DNA of 64,000 nucleotides from Merdibacter sp965119685 (GCA_965119685.1 OZ221971.1:1054001-1118000), one strand, 5' to 3'; counted from the stretch's first letter, positions 1 through 8,977 are shown. Numbers and translations are program-made. Notes: generated by a model not told the origin, from the letters alone.

Positions 1-67
1 GCAAAAGCTTGGCATAGGTAGGCTGAAAACCCTGCTCTTTTCCTAAATAGATCAATACTTTCGTCAT
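1..67 (-). CDS. Start of an unidentified gene, cut by the window edge
   Basis: An open reading frame begins with ATG on the minus strand and runs off the window. Its first residues are MTKVLIYLGKEQGFQPTYAK. It starts 9 bases after the stop of the ABC permease, in the same direction, so it is probably the third gene of that operon. No strong ribosome site precedes it. Only 22 residues are visible, too few to name a family. Confidence 0.45.
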   Translation of the reverse strand, partial: MTKVLIYLGKEQGFQPTYAKLL

Positions 68-76
68 TACGGATAC

Positions 77-1720
77 CTAAATTTGAGCGAGCATCCGTGC
101 CCCGGCTTTCTTGATGCCGAAATAAAGCAGGACGCATAAGACAATCTGTAAAAGAAACAAGGCGACCGCAATGATCAGCACCTGATTCCAGCCGACATAC
201 AGCAAGCCGAAGCAGATCCCTGCCAGCAAAAAGGAAAGCAGAACGCTGATAAAGCCGTTGAGATTTTGCTTGACGGCAGCGGCCTCCTGTTCCCAGATCA
301 GCTTAGGCCGAAGCAGATCGATCAAAACGCCAAACAGATTTGTCATAACGATGCTGACAAGCGAGCCAACAACGAAGACGAGATCCAGATAGATCGGATA
401 GCTGAGTACCAAATGCAAAGGGATGATCAACAGCCAGCAGCTGATGGCTGAGATGAGAATGCCGCAGCCGGCCTTGGCGAGTACCTGTGTCTGCACCGGC
501 ACCGGAATCATCTTCATAAAGAAAGCGTTGGTGCCCTCTCTGGAAATTGCCGTAGAGCTGATCATATTGATGCCGCCCATAAAGCCGCCGACTAAGAAGC
601 TGACGACCAAAACATAGCACCAGAGATTATCTATGCTGTGAATCATCTGTGCAGTGATCAGCTCTCGCAGATCCAACCCTTGCAAAGAGGTATAGACGGC
701 AACGACCAGCACGATTGGCATGATGATGGCGGTCAGCACACAGTTGGTGAAAAAGACCGGCGTGCGAAACAGAATTTTGAACTCTTTGATCAGGTAAGTG
801 CGGAAAACAGAGCGGTGCCGGCTTCCCGCTAACTGCTTCGCTTCAAACTTGCGGCGGGAATGCGAGGTTTCACTGCCGCCGATCGCACCCTTGAAATACA
901 GCGCTTTTCCACACAGCATGAAGACAGCCAAAGCGAGCACGGTGATGAGCGCATACAGGAGCAGCTGTAACAGATCGCCGTGAAAGCATGCCATCGCCGC
1001 TGAAGGTACGAACGGGAAAAGAACGGTGCCAAAGCGCATCAGCGAATTATTGCCGTCGACCAATGCCTGCATGACAGCCGTGATGTCCTCATTTTCCATC
1101 GTCTGTATCCAAAAGGAAAGAGCGACTGCCGCAACGACGACGATGATGCCGCCGATCAGATTGAAACGGTCACGGTTGTTGAAAAACGGAACAAAGCGCA
1201 TGATGATCATCGTCAGCACGCTGCTGAGCACTAACGGATAGATCGGCAGGGTGAAGAAGATGAAGAGAAAGCATAGCAAAGAAAGGAAAGAAAAACCGAT
1301 CTGCATGAGGAAAGTGATATACATCGGCAGCAGAATCGCCGCTGTAAACAGATATTCATATACGACACAGACAGCCAGCTTCGAGGTGAGGATCGTCTGC
1401 GGCTTGATCGGCAAAACGAGAAGATGATCGATGTCTCTGCTGAAATAGTAGATGCTGGGAATGGCAAAGATCGAAAACAGAAAGATGATGACGGCAGTGA
1501 TCAGAAAGCCGACATTCATCAGATAGCCTGCCTGATCAATCGCCTGCATATAATCAAAGCCGAAATAAAAGCCGACGGCGATGAGTCCCAGGGTTGGCAG
1601 CATGCAAATCAACAAGACGAGGTACAGCAGCAGCTTCTTCCATTGCTTTGTCGTGCCATCCGTCGTGGAGATGGCGCCGCTTTTCAGCTGTACCCGCACC
1701 AATGTCCAAAATTTACGCAT
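77..1720 (-). CDS. ABC-2-type exporter permease, large integral membrane subunit
   Basis: A 547-residue, very hydrophobic protein with roughly ten or more predicted membrane spans spread over its whole length. It has a short basic N-terminus and a loop near residue 95 reading RDIDHLLVLP, which resembles putative ABC exporter permeases of Bacillota. Its start overlaps the end of the ATPase gene by 8 bases, so the two are translationally coupled and must form one transporter. The substrate is not visible from sequence; exporters of this layout move drugs, peptides or lipids. There is no signal peptide and no nucleotide-binding domain. The family assignment is good; the function is inferred from the ATPase partner. 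Confidence 0.8.
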   Translation of the reverse strand: MRKFWTLVRVQLKSGAISTTDGTTKQWKKLLLYLVLLICMLPTLGLIAVGFYFGFDYMQAIDQAGYLMNVGFLITAVIIFLFSIFAIPSIYYFSRDIDHLLVLPIKPQTILTSKLAVCVVYEYLFTAAILLPMYITFLMQIGFSFLSLLCFLFIFFTLPIYPLVLSSVLTMIIMRFVPFFNNRDRFNLIGGIIVVVAAVALSFWIQTMENEDITAVMQALVDGNNSLMRFGTVLFPFVPSAAMACFHGDLLQLLLYALITVLALAVFMLCGKALYFKGAIGGSETSHSRRKFEAKQLAGSRHRSVFRTYLIKEFKILFRTPVFFTNCVLTAIIMPIVLVVAVYTSLQGLDLRELITAQMIHSIDNLWCYVLVVSFLVGGFMGGINMISSTAISREGTNAFFMKMIPVPVQTQVLAKAGCGILISAISCWLLIIPLHLVLSYPIYLDLVFVVGSLVSIVMTNLFGVLIDLLRPKLIWEQEAAAVKQNLNGFISVLLSFLLAGICFGLLYVGWNQVLIIAVALFLLQIVLCVLLYFGIKKAGARMLAQI

Positions 1721-2435
1721 GTTCCGTTACCTCGAGGAACAATTCTTCCAGGCTCTGGTTTTCGCCGTGTGCGGCGCGCAGATCTTCCAGCGTACCGAAG
1801 TAAATCATCTTGCCATGGGCGATGATGGCGATTTTATCGCAGAGCTTCTCAGCGACCTCCAGCACATGGGTGGAAAAGAATACTGTCTTGCCTTTGGCAG
1901 CATGCTCCTTCATCATCTGCTTTAAACGGAAGCTGGACTGCGGATCCAGCCCGGTCATCGGCTCATCGAGAATCCAAACCTCCGGCTCGTTGATGAGTAC
2001 GCCCATGATGATGATCTTTTGTCGCATACCGTGCGAATAGGAAAGGATCTTGTCATTGAGCGCTTCTTTCATCTCAAAGGTCTCGGCGAGCGTTTCGATG
2101 CGCTGTTGGCGTAAAGCGGTGTCCACATCATAGATGTCACCCATGAAGTTGAGGTATTCGATGCCTTTTAAGCGCAAAAACATATCCGGGCTGTCCGGCA
2201 CCAGACCGAACTGGCGCTTTGCCGCCAACGGTTCCTTTTGGATGCTTTTGCCGTTGATGAGAATATCTCCTTCATCCGGATTGAGCACGCCGCTCATCAT
2301 CTTGATGGTCGTCGTTTTACCGGCGCCGTTAGGACCGATGAAGCCGACGATCTCCCCGGTAGGGATGGTCAGGTCGAGGTCATCTACGGCCTTCTTCGTC
2401 CCAAAGGTCTTTGTCACGTGTTTGATTTCAATCAT
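1713..2435 (-). CDS. ABC transporter ATP-binding protein
   Basis: A 240-residue ATPase that powers the downstream permease. Walker A is GPNGAGKTT near residue 35, the Q-loop lies near residue 78, a divergent signature region reads LSYSHGMRQK and Walker B with the catalytic glutamate reads VWILDEPMTGLDP. The switch histidine follows in FFSTHVLE. The signature serine is followed by YSHGM rather than the usual SGGQ, as is common in ABC-2 drug and antibiotic exporters. The gene is first in its operon, behind a good minus-strand promoter at 2534-2561, and overlaps the permease by 8 bases. Confidence 0.9.
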   Translation of the reverse strand: MIEIKHVTKTFGTKKAVDDLDLTIPTGEIVGFIGPNGAGKTTTIKMMSGVLNPDEGDILINGKSIQKEPLAAKRQFGLVPDSPDMFLRLKGIEYLNFMGDIYDVDTALRQQRIETLAETFEMKEALNDKILSYSHGMRQKIIIMGVLINEPEVWILDEPMTGLDPQSSFRLKQMMKEHAAKGKTVFFSTHVLEVAEKLCDKIAIIAHGKMIYFGTLEDLRAAHGENQSLEELFLEVTEHA

Positions 2436-2533
2436 AATGTTCTCCTTTTGATCGCTGGGATCAATGATGCCGGCAGTTGCTTTGCCGACACTGCACGTAC
2501 AGGCAAAAATGAGTGTGATTTCTGCCTACTCTC

Positions 2534-2561
2534 AATATAGACGGTTTTGGGTAAAAGTCAA
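2534..2561 (-). promoter_or_regulatory. Sigma-A-type promoter of the ABC exporter operon
   Basis: On the minus strand TTGACT (2561-2556) and TATATT (2539-2534) are separated by 16 bases. It lies about 100 bases upstream of the ATPase start. Confidence 0.6.
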
Positions 2562-2706
2562 TATTTTTGGGCGTTTTGTAAGAAAAATGTAAGGTGGTTT
2601 CAGTGAAATGTGTGTAGAAGAATCCCGTTTTCGACACTTATAAGAGAGTGCAAAGGAGGAATCCTTTATAAATCAAGGGGATTTGCCGTTTAATGTACTT
2701 GTCAAA

Positions 2707-2735
2707 TTGTTGTAGGGGGATCTCTGTTATATAAT
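2707..2735 (+). promoter_or_regulatory. Sigma-A-type promoter ahead of the tRNA-like sequence
   Basis: TTGTTG (2707-2712), a 17-base spacer and a perfect TATAAT (2730-2735). No protein gene follows on this strand. The next element is the tRNA-Leu-like sequence about 110 bases on, closed by a hairpin at 2948-2994, so the promoter probably makes a short noncoding transcript. Confidence 0.5.
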
Positions 2736-2844
2736 TTCTTGAAATTAAGAAAACTATATTTTTCCGTTAATTTAGTAAAATCAATAATAGCTGGATACGC
2801 TGAATATGATTTTATATGAATTTTCGCTTTGAAGAATATAATAT

Positions 2845-2931
2845 GGAGAGGTACCGAAATGATCATGACAGAACCGATTCAAAATCGTTTTTAAGTGCAA
2901 GTTCGCGTGTGTTCGAATCTCGCCCGCTTTA
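2845..2931 (+). pseudogene. Degenerate tRNA-Leu(CAA)-like sequence
   Basis: The stretch aligns with a class II leucine tRNA. The anticodon loop TTCAAAA sits at 2878-2884 (anticodon CAA at 2880-2882), a long variable region at 2890-2906 and the T loop TTCGAAT at 2912-2918. The acceptor arms are 2845-2851 and 2924-2930. Each stem holds one mismatch (acceptor, D, anticodon and T arms), and the D loop lacks the usual GG pair. CCA is not encoded. It may be a decayed tRNA gene or a tRNA-like regulatory RNA. The flanking promoter and hairpin suggest it is still transcribed. Confidence 0.5.
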
Positions 2932-2947
2932 TCAACTCACTAAAAAC

Positions 2948-2998
2948 GGATAGCATGACAGACATTCCATCTTAAAATCATCTGTTTGCTATCCTTTA
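2948..2998 (+). terminator. Hairpin terminator after the tRNA-like sequence
   Basis: GGATAGCA (2948-2955) pairs with TGCTATCC (2987-2994), and inside it ACAGA pairs with TCTGT. A short T-rich tail follows. It also lies just beyond the 3' end of the minus-strand gene at 3038-3544, so it may work in both directions. Confidence 0.55.
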
Positions 2999-3037
2999 TT
3001 CTAGAATAGTAATGATATCTATTTATAGTTCCATATA

Positions 3038-3544
3038 CTAAAGCGATCGTTTATGATCTTTTGTTATTGAATATAGGTACATAAGACAGTTTACAATATT
3101 AAAAAGTGCTCCCACATAGCTTTTAATGAATCCATTAAAAATGGCCCAGCAAAAAGAAGAAAGAGCACTGACCATTCTAATATGGGTAACTGTGGACCTT
3201 TCGTTTAAAATAACCAATGACTGAAAGATAGTAACGACAATAATCATATACCCGAAATAAGAATTTGTATTCACCATGATGCCAACAATAAAAGTAAGTA
3301 AAATCATGATATAATTAATTCCCTTATGATTCCATCCTTTAACTGAAAGCACATTCCTGACAATTGCTACAACATTGGTGACAATCGCGGAATAACCCTT
3401 TAATAAATAGCTTGATATACTTATAAAAAACATAAATGAGCTTTGATGAAATAGAATTCTTTTTTTATCTCTACTTACAGACGCGCATAACGCAAATATC
3501 TGCCCAATCAAAGTAAATATATTTGCAGTTAAAATATTTTCCAT
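3038..3544 (-). CDS. YgjV-family inner membrane protein
   Basis: A 168-residue protein with four to five predicted membrane spans and short loops, resembling the YgjV family (bacterial inner membrane protein, function unknown). Typical features are the N-terminal QIFALCASVSRDKK, a loop of charged residues after the first span, and the FCWAIFNGF segment near residue 130. The ribosome site GAGGAG is 4 bases before ATG. It begins 37 bases after the phospho-glycosidase stop with no terminator between them, so it appears to be the last gene of the PTS operon, an unusual partner. A role in uptake or export of the sugar cannot be shown. Confidence 0.65.
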   Translation of the reverse strand: MENILTANIFTLIGQIFALCASVSRDKKRILFHQSSFMFFISISSYLLKGYSAIVTNVVAIVRNVLSVKGWNHKGINYIMILLTFIVGIMVNTNSYFGYMIIVVTIFQSLVILNERSTVTHIRMVSALSSFCWAIFNGFIKSYVGALFNIVNCLMYLYSITKDHKRSL

Positions 3545-3581
3545 GCCGCTCCTCTCATAAAAAGTGCTCCTGAAGAAGCAC

Positions 3582-5006
3582 TCATAAACTTTCGCCGTTT
3601 GTTTTAATCACTTCCTGATACCAATAGAAGCTGTCTTTTGGATAACGCTTTTTACTTCCGTTACCAAAATCATCTTGATCAACATAGATCATACCATACC
3701 GTTTGCTCATTTCACCCGATCCTGATGAAACAATATCAATCGGTGACCATGCGCAATATGCGATAATCTCAGTGCCGTGCTCAATTGTTCTTTTCAACGC
3801 TTTTAAAGCGGCCTTATAATATTCAATTCTATTTGTATCATGAACACGCATGTTTTCATCCGGTTCTTCTAAAAGACCGACGCCGCTTTCTGCTACCATA
3901 ATCGGAACCTGATAACGATCATAATATTCGGATAAGTTACGGTACATATTTTCCGGATTCATTCCCCAGCCCCATGGGGTTAGCTTTGCGTCAGATTTCG
4001 TCGTTGACTTTGTTGGATTCAAACCGTCCTTCGCACTGCAATATTTTGCAGCATAATAGCTAATCGCTAAGAAGTCCATTGTATTATTTGCCAGCAAAGT
4101 TTCATCTTGTTCAAACTTTATATTGAAACATCGCTCTTCAAAATAATTTTTAATGTATTGTGGATATTTACCTCTAAGCTGTACATCTCCATAGTAGAAA
4201 CATAAAATACGGTTTCGCTCCATGGTAATATTCACATCTTCGGTATCATTAGAATAAGGGATTAGCATTTGATCTGAGAGCATTGTGCCAATCATAATAT
4301 CGGGATATTTTTTCTTGGCGTATTCCTTGACAAGCGCGCAAGCAACAAACTGATGATGAATCGCATTATGACAGCGTTCCTCGTAATTTGGAGTATCTTT
4401 ATAAATACCTACGGAGGCAAATCCCTCAAAATGAAGTAAGTTGATTTGGTTAAAGCATATCCAATGTTTAACGCGGTCATGGAAATGATCAATGATTGTC
4501 TTGGCATAACGAACGTAAAATTCAATACATTTTCGGTTGTCCCATCCGCCATACTTTGTTACCAAATGAATTGGCATATCGTAATGACAAATCGTTACAA
4601 TTGGCTTCATACCGTTTTTGATCATGCAATTGATCACTTTATCATAAAACTCTAATCCTTTTTGATTTGGTGTTGATTCATCACCATTCGGATAGATTCT
4701 TGTCCATGCAATTGAGATTCGCAGCGCTCTTAGCCCCAGGTCACCGAATAATTTCAAATCCTGCTCATAGGTATGATAAAAATCGATTCCTCTTCTTTTC
4801 GGATATTTGATCAAGTCCTCTGATGCAATTGCTCTTATCACTTCCTCCTCACAAAATTGAATATGATTATGCCTGTCTGATTGATCGATCATTACTGCAC
4901 AATCAGGAATACTGATTCCTTTGTTATCTTCTTTAAAGCCGCCTTCATATTGCGGTGCCGCCATGCCGCCGGCAAACAGGAAATCCTTTGGAAAACCTTT
5001 AGCCAT
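3582..5006 (-). CDS. GH1 6-phospho-beta-glycosidase with Gln at the acid/base position
   Basis: A 474-residue glycoside hydrolase family 1 protein that should split phosphorylated beta-glycosides delivered by the neighbouring PTS. GH1 hallmarks include the N-terminal FLFAGGMAAPQYEG, HYDMP near residue 142 and the nucleophile glutamate in MVAESG (about residue 373). The phosphate-binding signature SGEMSKRYG (Ser, Lys, Tyr near 430-437) marks 6-phospho-substrates. The acid/base motif normally reads NE but here reads FNQIN, with Gln at about residue 187 (codon 4448-4446, CAA). I start at ATG 5006, 9 bases after GGAGG, rather than at the TTG one codon earlier. The gene overlaps the IIA gene by 8 bases. 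Confidence 0.88.
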   Translation of the reverse strand: MAKGFPKDFLFAGGMAAPQYEGGFKEDNKGISIPDCAVMIDQSDRHNHIQFCEEEVIRAIASEDLIKYPKRRGIDFYHTYEQDLKLFGDLGLRALRISIAWTRIYPNGDESTPNQKGLEFYDKVINCMIKNGMKPIVTICHYDMPIHLVTKYGGWDNRKCIEFYVRYAKTIIDHFHDRVKHWICFNQINLLHFEGFASVGIYKDTPNYEERCHNAIHHQFVACALVKEYAKKKYPDIMIGTMLSDQMLIPYSNDTEDVNITMERNRILCFYYGDVQLRGKYPQYIKNYFEERCFNIKFEQDETLLANNTMDFLAISYYAAKYCSAKDGLNPTKSTTKSDAKLTPWGWGMNPENMYRNLSEYYDRYQVPIMVAESGVGLLEEPDENMRVHDTNRIEYYKAALKALKRTIEHGTEIIAYCAWSPIDIVSSGSGEMSKRYGMIYVDQDDFGNGSKKRYPKDSFYWYQEVIKTNGESL

Positions 5007-5361
5007 CAATCTTCTCCTCCAACTTTGTAATCCTTTCTTCCATTTTTTTCATCATTTCAACCATTTGTTTCAATACTAAATACTCACTGTTGATCGTCAT
5101 GATCGTATCCTGTGCGTGTGTAAACAAGAGTTTAGCGGCATTTTCACTGTTTTCATTATCATTCATCTCTTCCTGAATGACCTTAGTTTGTGAGATATGT
5201 GCTTTTTTTATAAAATCATATGACTCCTTTAACTTCTTTTCGGCAGTCTGGTAATCTCCCTGCATAGCTGCATGTACTGCCTCAGATACCAAGGCCCTTC
5301 CATCCCCGGCAATACTGATAATCTCCATTGCTGCCACAACATAATCATTTTCTTTCAGCAT
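4999..5361 (-). CDS. PTS lactose/cellobiose-class IIA component
   Basis: A 120-residue helical protein of the lactose/cellobiose IIA family, which accepts phosphate from HPr and passes it to IIB in the cytoplasm. The phosphorylated histidine is in THAQDTIM (about residue 82). The family trimer-forming helices are recognisable, with a charged C-terminal coiled coil (KKMEERITKLEEK). I chose ATG at 5361, one base after the IIC stop, over an in-frame TTG at 5370, because family members begin close to this point. It lies between the IIC and glycosidase genes and overlaps the latter. Confidence 0.88.
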   Translation of the reverse strand: MLKENDYVVAAMEIISIAGDGRALVSEAVHAAMQGDYQTAEKKLKESYDFIKKAHISQTKVIQEEMNDNENSENAAKLLFTHAQDTIMTINSEYLVLKQMVEMMKKMEERITKLEEKIDG

Positions 5362-5362
5362 T

Positions 5363-6631
5363 TTATTCAACTTTCCTTTCTGAAGCAGCTTCCTTAGCGG
5401 TTTCCTTTTCTATTTCCGACTTTTCAAAGGCTTTAAAGAAAGGATAGTAAATCAAGCCCGATACGACAAACGCGATCGCAATAAATAATAAATTGATCAA
5501 ATACGGGCCATTATACAGGAAAGCGCCACTGATAACGGAAGGAATAAAGCCCAAATTAAAGGCGACTGACGGAGCTCCTAAAATACCGATATGGACAGCC
5601 ACCCAAATGATTGCTGGTAATACCAAAGAATTGATAATCATAGGAATCATCAGAATTGGATTCATCACGATTGGAGCACCATAAACAACCGGTTCATTAA
5701 TATTACACAGACTTGGAATGATTGCGCCCCGACCTACACCTTTTAAACGTTTGCTTTTGCTTCTCATCATCATGCATACGAGCGGTAAGGTTGCCCCTAA
5801 ACCACCCAAAGCAATCCAGCCGGAACGATAGATAACTTCATTGGTCGCCACACCTAAAGCTACACCACCGGCAGCAACCATCTCCGCATTCGATGCAATT
5901 GTATTCATTAAGATTGGATAAAACGCGCCTGAGAAAATCCAGCCTGACGCCCCGATTGAATAGAAAAAAACATAGCAGAAATTTAACAGCAAGAAACCCG
6001 GCAAGGTATTGGCAATCGCTTCGATTGGCGAGAACAATGTAACAATAAAATCAATCAGATTAAAGCCAAAGGTATAAACGACAACATAAGGCACTACTAA
6101 GCAGAGAAACATCGGGAGCATTTCGTTGAACCATTTCGTGACAAATGTTGGCAATACAGAATCCTGCTTAAAGAATGAGAAGTTTCTAAATAAATACATG
6201 ACGAATGTTGTATAATATCCGACCACCATGGCTAATATGATTCCCTGAGGGCCTAACAGCTTGAATGAAATTTCAGTCACGCCATATAGATTTAATTCCC
6301 ACCCCTGACAGATAATATAAGCACAGATCGACAGCATCATGGTTGTAACCTGTAATCTTTTTAAACGCAGGCCATCTAAGATATGATAAGGAATAATGAC
6401 TGCCTCATATAATCCAAGCAAGAAGAAAATAAAATTATACAAATTAGTCATAACCGGTAAGAATGTTGTTAATTCCGCAATCGTATTATAAATCTGTACC
6501 AATGAGGCAAAGATAATAATACCAACAGTTGACAGCATTGTTCGCTGTAATCCTTTCACCCATGGATTTTGGATAAATTTGTCTAATTTTGGTGTTAATG
6601 AATCATTTAACCATTCAATAAATTTTTGCAT
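5363..6631 (-). CDS. PTS lactose/cellobiose-class IIC permease
   Basis: A 422-residue membrane protein of the lactose/cellobiose IIC family, the channel that moves the sugar while it is phosphorylated. About ten hydrophobic segments are present, and the conserved substrate loop reads NEPVVYGAPIVMNPIL (around residue 310). Order IIB-IIC-IIA-glycosidase on the minus strand is typical of beta-glucoside operons. It starts 13 bases after the IIB stop. Which sugar is carried is not visible; the linked phospho-glycosidase points to a beta-glycoside. Confidence 0.9.
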   Translation of the reverse strand: MQKFIEWLNDSLTPKLDKFIQNPWVKGLQRTMLSTVGIIIFASLVQIYNTIAELTTFLPVMTNLYNFIFFLLGLYEAVIIPYHILDGLRLKRLQVTTMMLSICAYIICQGWELNLYGVTEISFKLLGPQGIILAMVVGYYTTFVMYLFRNFSFFKQDSVLPTFVTKWFNEMLPMFLCLVVPYVVVYTFGFNLIDFIVTLFSPIEAIANTLPGFLLLNFCYVFFYSIGASGWIFSGAFYPILMNTIASNAEMVAAGGVALGVATNEVIYRSGWIALGGLGATLPLVCMMMRSKSKRLKGVGRGAIIPSLCNINEPVVYGAPIVMNPILMIPMIINSLVLPAIIWVAVHIGILGAPSVAFNLGFIPSVISGAFLYNGPYLINLLFIAIAFVVSGLIYYPFFKAFEKSEIEKETAKEAASERKVE

Positions 6632-6644
6632 ACACTTCCCTCTC

Positions 6645-6953
6645 TTATTTGTTGATTAAATCAGATGCTTCTTCTAAAGCTAACCTGCCATCCAGTGTTC
6701 CATATGCCTGTGATGAGATGACGGATGACGGGACATCATATTCATCGCAAATTTCTTTAAAGGTTGCAGCCATAGATTTTAAATGCGGACCAAATAAAAC
6801 AGCATCAACCTCCTCGAGATATCCCTCATATTCAAATTCACTTCTAGCGATCACCTGAATATCGGGTCTTCCCATTTCCTTAGCGGCGATGTTCATTGAT
6901 TTCGCCATAACATTACTGGATGCCCCAGCAGCACAAACTAACATGATCTTCAT
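6645..6953 (-). CDS. PTS lactose/cellobiose-class IIB component
   Basis: A 102-residue IIB protein. The phosphocysteine is Cys7 in the loop VCAAGASSNVMAKSM, the standard P-loop of this class. It receives phosphate from IIA and hands it to the sugar bound by IIC. It is the first gene of the operon, with AGGAGG 7 bases before ATG and a promoter at 6976-7005 only about 25 bases upstream. The short leader shows no terminator/antiterminator pair, so control is likely at initiation by the divergent PRD regulator. Confidence 0.9.
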   Translation of the reverse strand: MKIMLVCAAGASSNVMAKSMNIAAKEMGRPDIQVIARSEFEYEGYLEEVDAVLFGPHLKSMAATFKEICDEYDVPSSVISSQAYGTLDGRLALEEASDLINK

Positions 6954-6975
6954 TTTCTGACCTCCTTACAGCGTC

Positions 6976-7005
6976 ATTATAAACAAGTGTTCATCCTTTA
7001 CTCAA
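6976..7005 (-). promoter_or_regulatory. Promoter of the beta-glycoside PTS operon
   Basis: On the minus strand TTGAGT (7005-7000), an 18-base spacer and a perfect TATAAT (6981-6976). It lies in the 134-base gap shared with the divergent activator gene, so the activator probably binds nearby. Confidence 0.6.
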
Positions 7006-7087
7006 ATAATCTTTGGCGTAGAACCGCGTCAAAAATTATTTTGTGTTACAATCCTTTATTGATAAAATATAATCGGAGGCTAATATT

Positions 7088-8977
7088 ATGGATCGAAAAC
7101 ATTCAATTATCGAATATCTTTATAAAAACCATTTCCCTTGTACGATTGCACAGATTGCTATAGCGACCGCTATACCAAAGCGCTCTGTACAAAGATATAT
7201 TTCAGAAATTCGAGAAGAATATCCACAGATGATCGAAGTGTCTAAAAATCAGTACAAAATCGATCCTGCCGAATACTCGGCGTATATTAAAAATAGAAAG
7301 GAAGAATATAATTCGATCAAGAAAATTATCAACAGGCTTTTCTCTGATTTTCCTATCAATGAGTATGATTTATCCGAAGAGTTATATATTTCGACTTCAA
7401 CCTTATCCAATCAGCTGAAAAAAGTGGTTCCTATTTTATCAAAATATAGTCTTAGTTTGGAAAAGAAGCATGGCGATTTAAGCATAAAAGGTTCAGAAAA
7501 AAACAAGCGGCAGATGATTAAAGATTATCTTTATGGGGAAACTTATAAGTCACTTATGGATCCGTCCGGATTTGAGACGATATTTGGTAATTACAATATT
7601 AAAGAAATTCAAGAAAGTATTATTTCCACATTCACTGAATGGAATCTATATATAGATGATTACACTCTTTGTAATTTAATACTCCATATTATCATCAAAA
7701 TTGATCGTAATATCGATAATCATACATTGGTCAATGAACGCGGTATTGATTTAAAGGAATATAAAAGTAAGGCTTTCTATCGGATTGCCAAGGAAATATG
7801 CGATAAAATCTCAAAGATAGAAGAAATATCTTTTTCGGATATTGAAACCTATGAATTAGGCTTGATTATATCCTCAAATGTCCATTTAGATAAAAATATC
7901 GTTGATATTCAGGATATCTTTGCTGAGGCTAATACCTTAACAAATACTGTTGTTTCTACAATCAAAGATGTGTATGATTTAGATTTTGATGATCCGGTTT
8001 TCAAAAAAAATTTTTCTCTTCATGTAGATAATCTTCTACTTCGTCTGAAAAACAACATTATCTTGCACAACCCTCTTTTACAGCAAATAAAAAATACATA
8101 TCCTTTTGTTTACGAAATTGCCATTTATATCGGAAATGTTGTTTTTGAAACTTATGGATGCATCAGTGAGGATGAACTTGCTTACATTACGCTTCATCTA
8201 GTAGCGCAAATTGACAAAATTCATAGCATTCAAACAAAAGTGTCCTCAGTGTTGATCAGCCCTGAATTTTATTCATTAAACAAAAAGATTATCAGCAAGT
8301 TAAAGAGTGAATTTGGAGAAAGCCTCTATATCAGGGATGTGCTTAATAGCTCCAAGAAATTATCACAGGTAACAAATCATTATGATTTAGTCATCTCGAC
8401 CGTTGATTTGAGCGAAATTAAATGCTCGAATTATGTCTTGATCAACCATCTGATGAACAATGATGATATTAACAAAATCAGACAGGCCATTACAAATCTT
8501 CAAATTGATAAAAGTACTCAATCTATTGTTAATATATTAGATGATTTTACTGATGATAAATTTTTTTTCAAATATGATCAAATCGTAGATTATGCAGTTT
8601 TGATCAATGAATTATCTAATCATTTGAAAAAATATGGAATTGTTGATGACGCGTTCAGTGAACGCTGTATTGAACGTGAAAAAATTTCCTCTACCGCTTT
8701 TAAAGAAATCGCAATTCCACATGCTGTTCGTCATGCTGACGATACAACATTTATCATCGTTGCTGTCAATAAAAAATATTTTGTATGGGGAAATGGTAAT
8801 AAAGTTAAGGTAGCTTTCTTAATGGTTATCGCAAAAACAGATATCAATAAACTAAAGCCTTTGTTTGACTTTATTGCAATTTATGCTAATAGTAACAAAC
8901 CTCTTTATGATTTAACGAATTGCAATAATATTCAGCAATTTAAAGATACCTTTACTTCTTTTGTGAAAGAAATGTAA
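7088..8977 (+). CDS. PRD-containing transcriptional activator (LicR/MtlR type)
   Basis: A 629-residue regulator of the divergent PTS operon. Order of domains: N-terminal winged HTH (AQIAIATAIPKRSVQRYISE, residues 20-45) and a second HTH near 90-125; two PTS regulation domains (about 175-385) with histidines at FSLHVDNLL and ITLHLVAQID; a IIB-like domain around 395-475 that lacks an obvious phosphocysteine; and a C-terminal IIA domain with the histidine in IPHAVRHAD. The N-terminus is DNA-binding, not the RNA-binding CAT domain, which fits the absence of an antiterminator site upstream of the operon. GGAGG precedes ATG by 8 bases. Confidence 0.88.
   Translation: MDRKHSIIEYLYKNHFPCTIAQIAIATAIPKRSVQRYISEIREEYPQMIEVSKNQYKIDPAEYSAYIKNRKEEYNSIKKIINRLFSDFPINEYDLSEELYISTSTLSNQLKKVVPILSKYSLSLEKKHGDLSIKGSEKNKRQMIKDYLYGETYKSLMDPSGFETIFGNYNIKEIQESIISTFTEWNLYIDDYTLCNLILHIIIKIDRNIDNHTLVNERGIDLKEYKSKAFYRIAKEICDKISKIEEISFSDIETYELGLIISSNVHLDKNIVDIQDIFAEANTLTNTVVSTIKDVYDLDFDDPVFKKNFSLHVDNLLLRLKNNIILHNPLLQQIKNTYPFVYEIAIYIGNVVFETYGCISEDELAYITLHLVAQIDKIHSIQTKVSSVLISPEFYSLNKKIISKLKSEFGESLYIRDVLNSSKKLSQVTNHYDLVISTVDLSEIKCSNYVLINHLMNNDDINKIRQAITNLQIDKSTQSIVNILDDFTDDKFFFKYDQIVDYAVLINELSNHLKKYGIVDDAFSERCIEREKISSTAFKEIAIPHAVRHADDTTFIIVAVNKKYFVWGNGNKVKVAFLMVIAKTDINKLKPLFDFIAIYANSNKPLYDLTNCNNIQQFKDTFTSFVKEM

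Noticed and set aside
7068..7073. A perfect TATAAT just before the PRD regulator
   Set aside because: Transcription from it would begin at or after the ribosome site of the gene, so it cannot serve as the -10 for a translated message.
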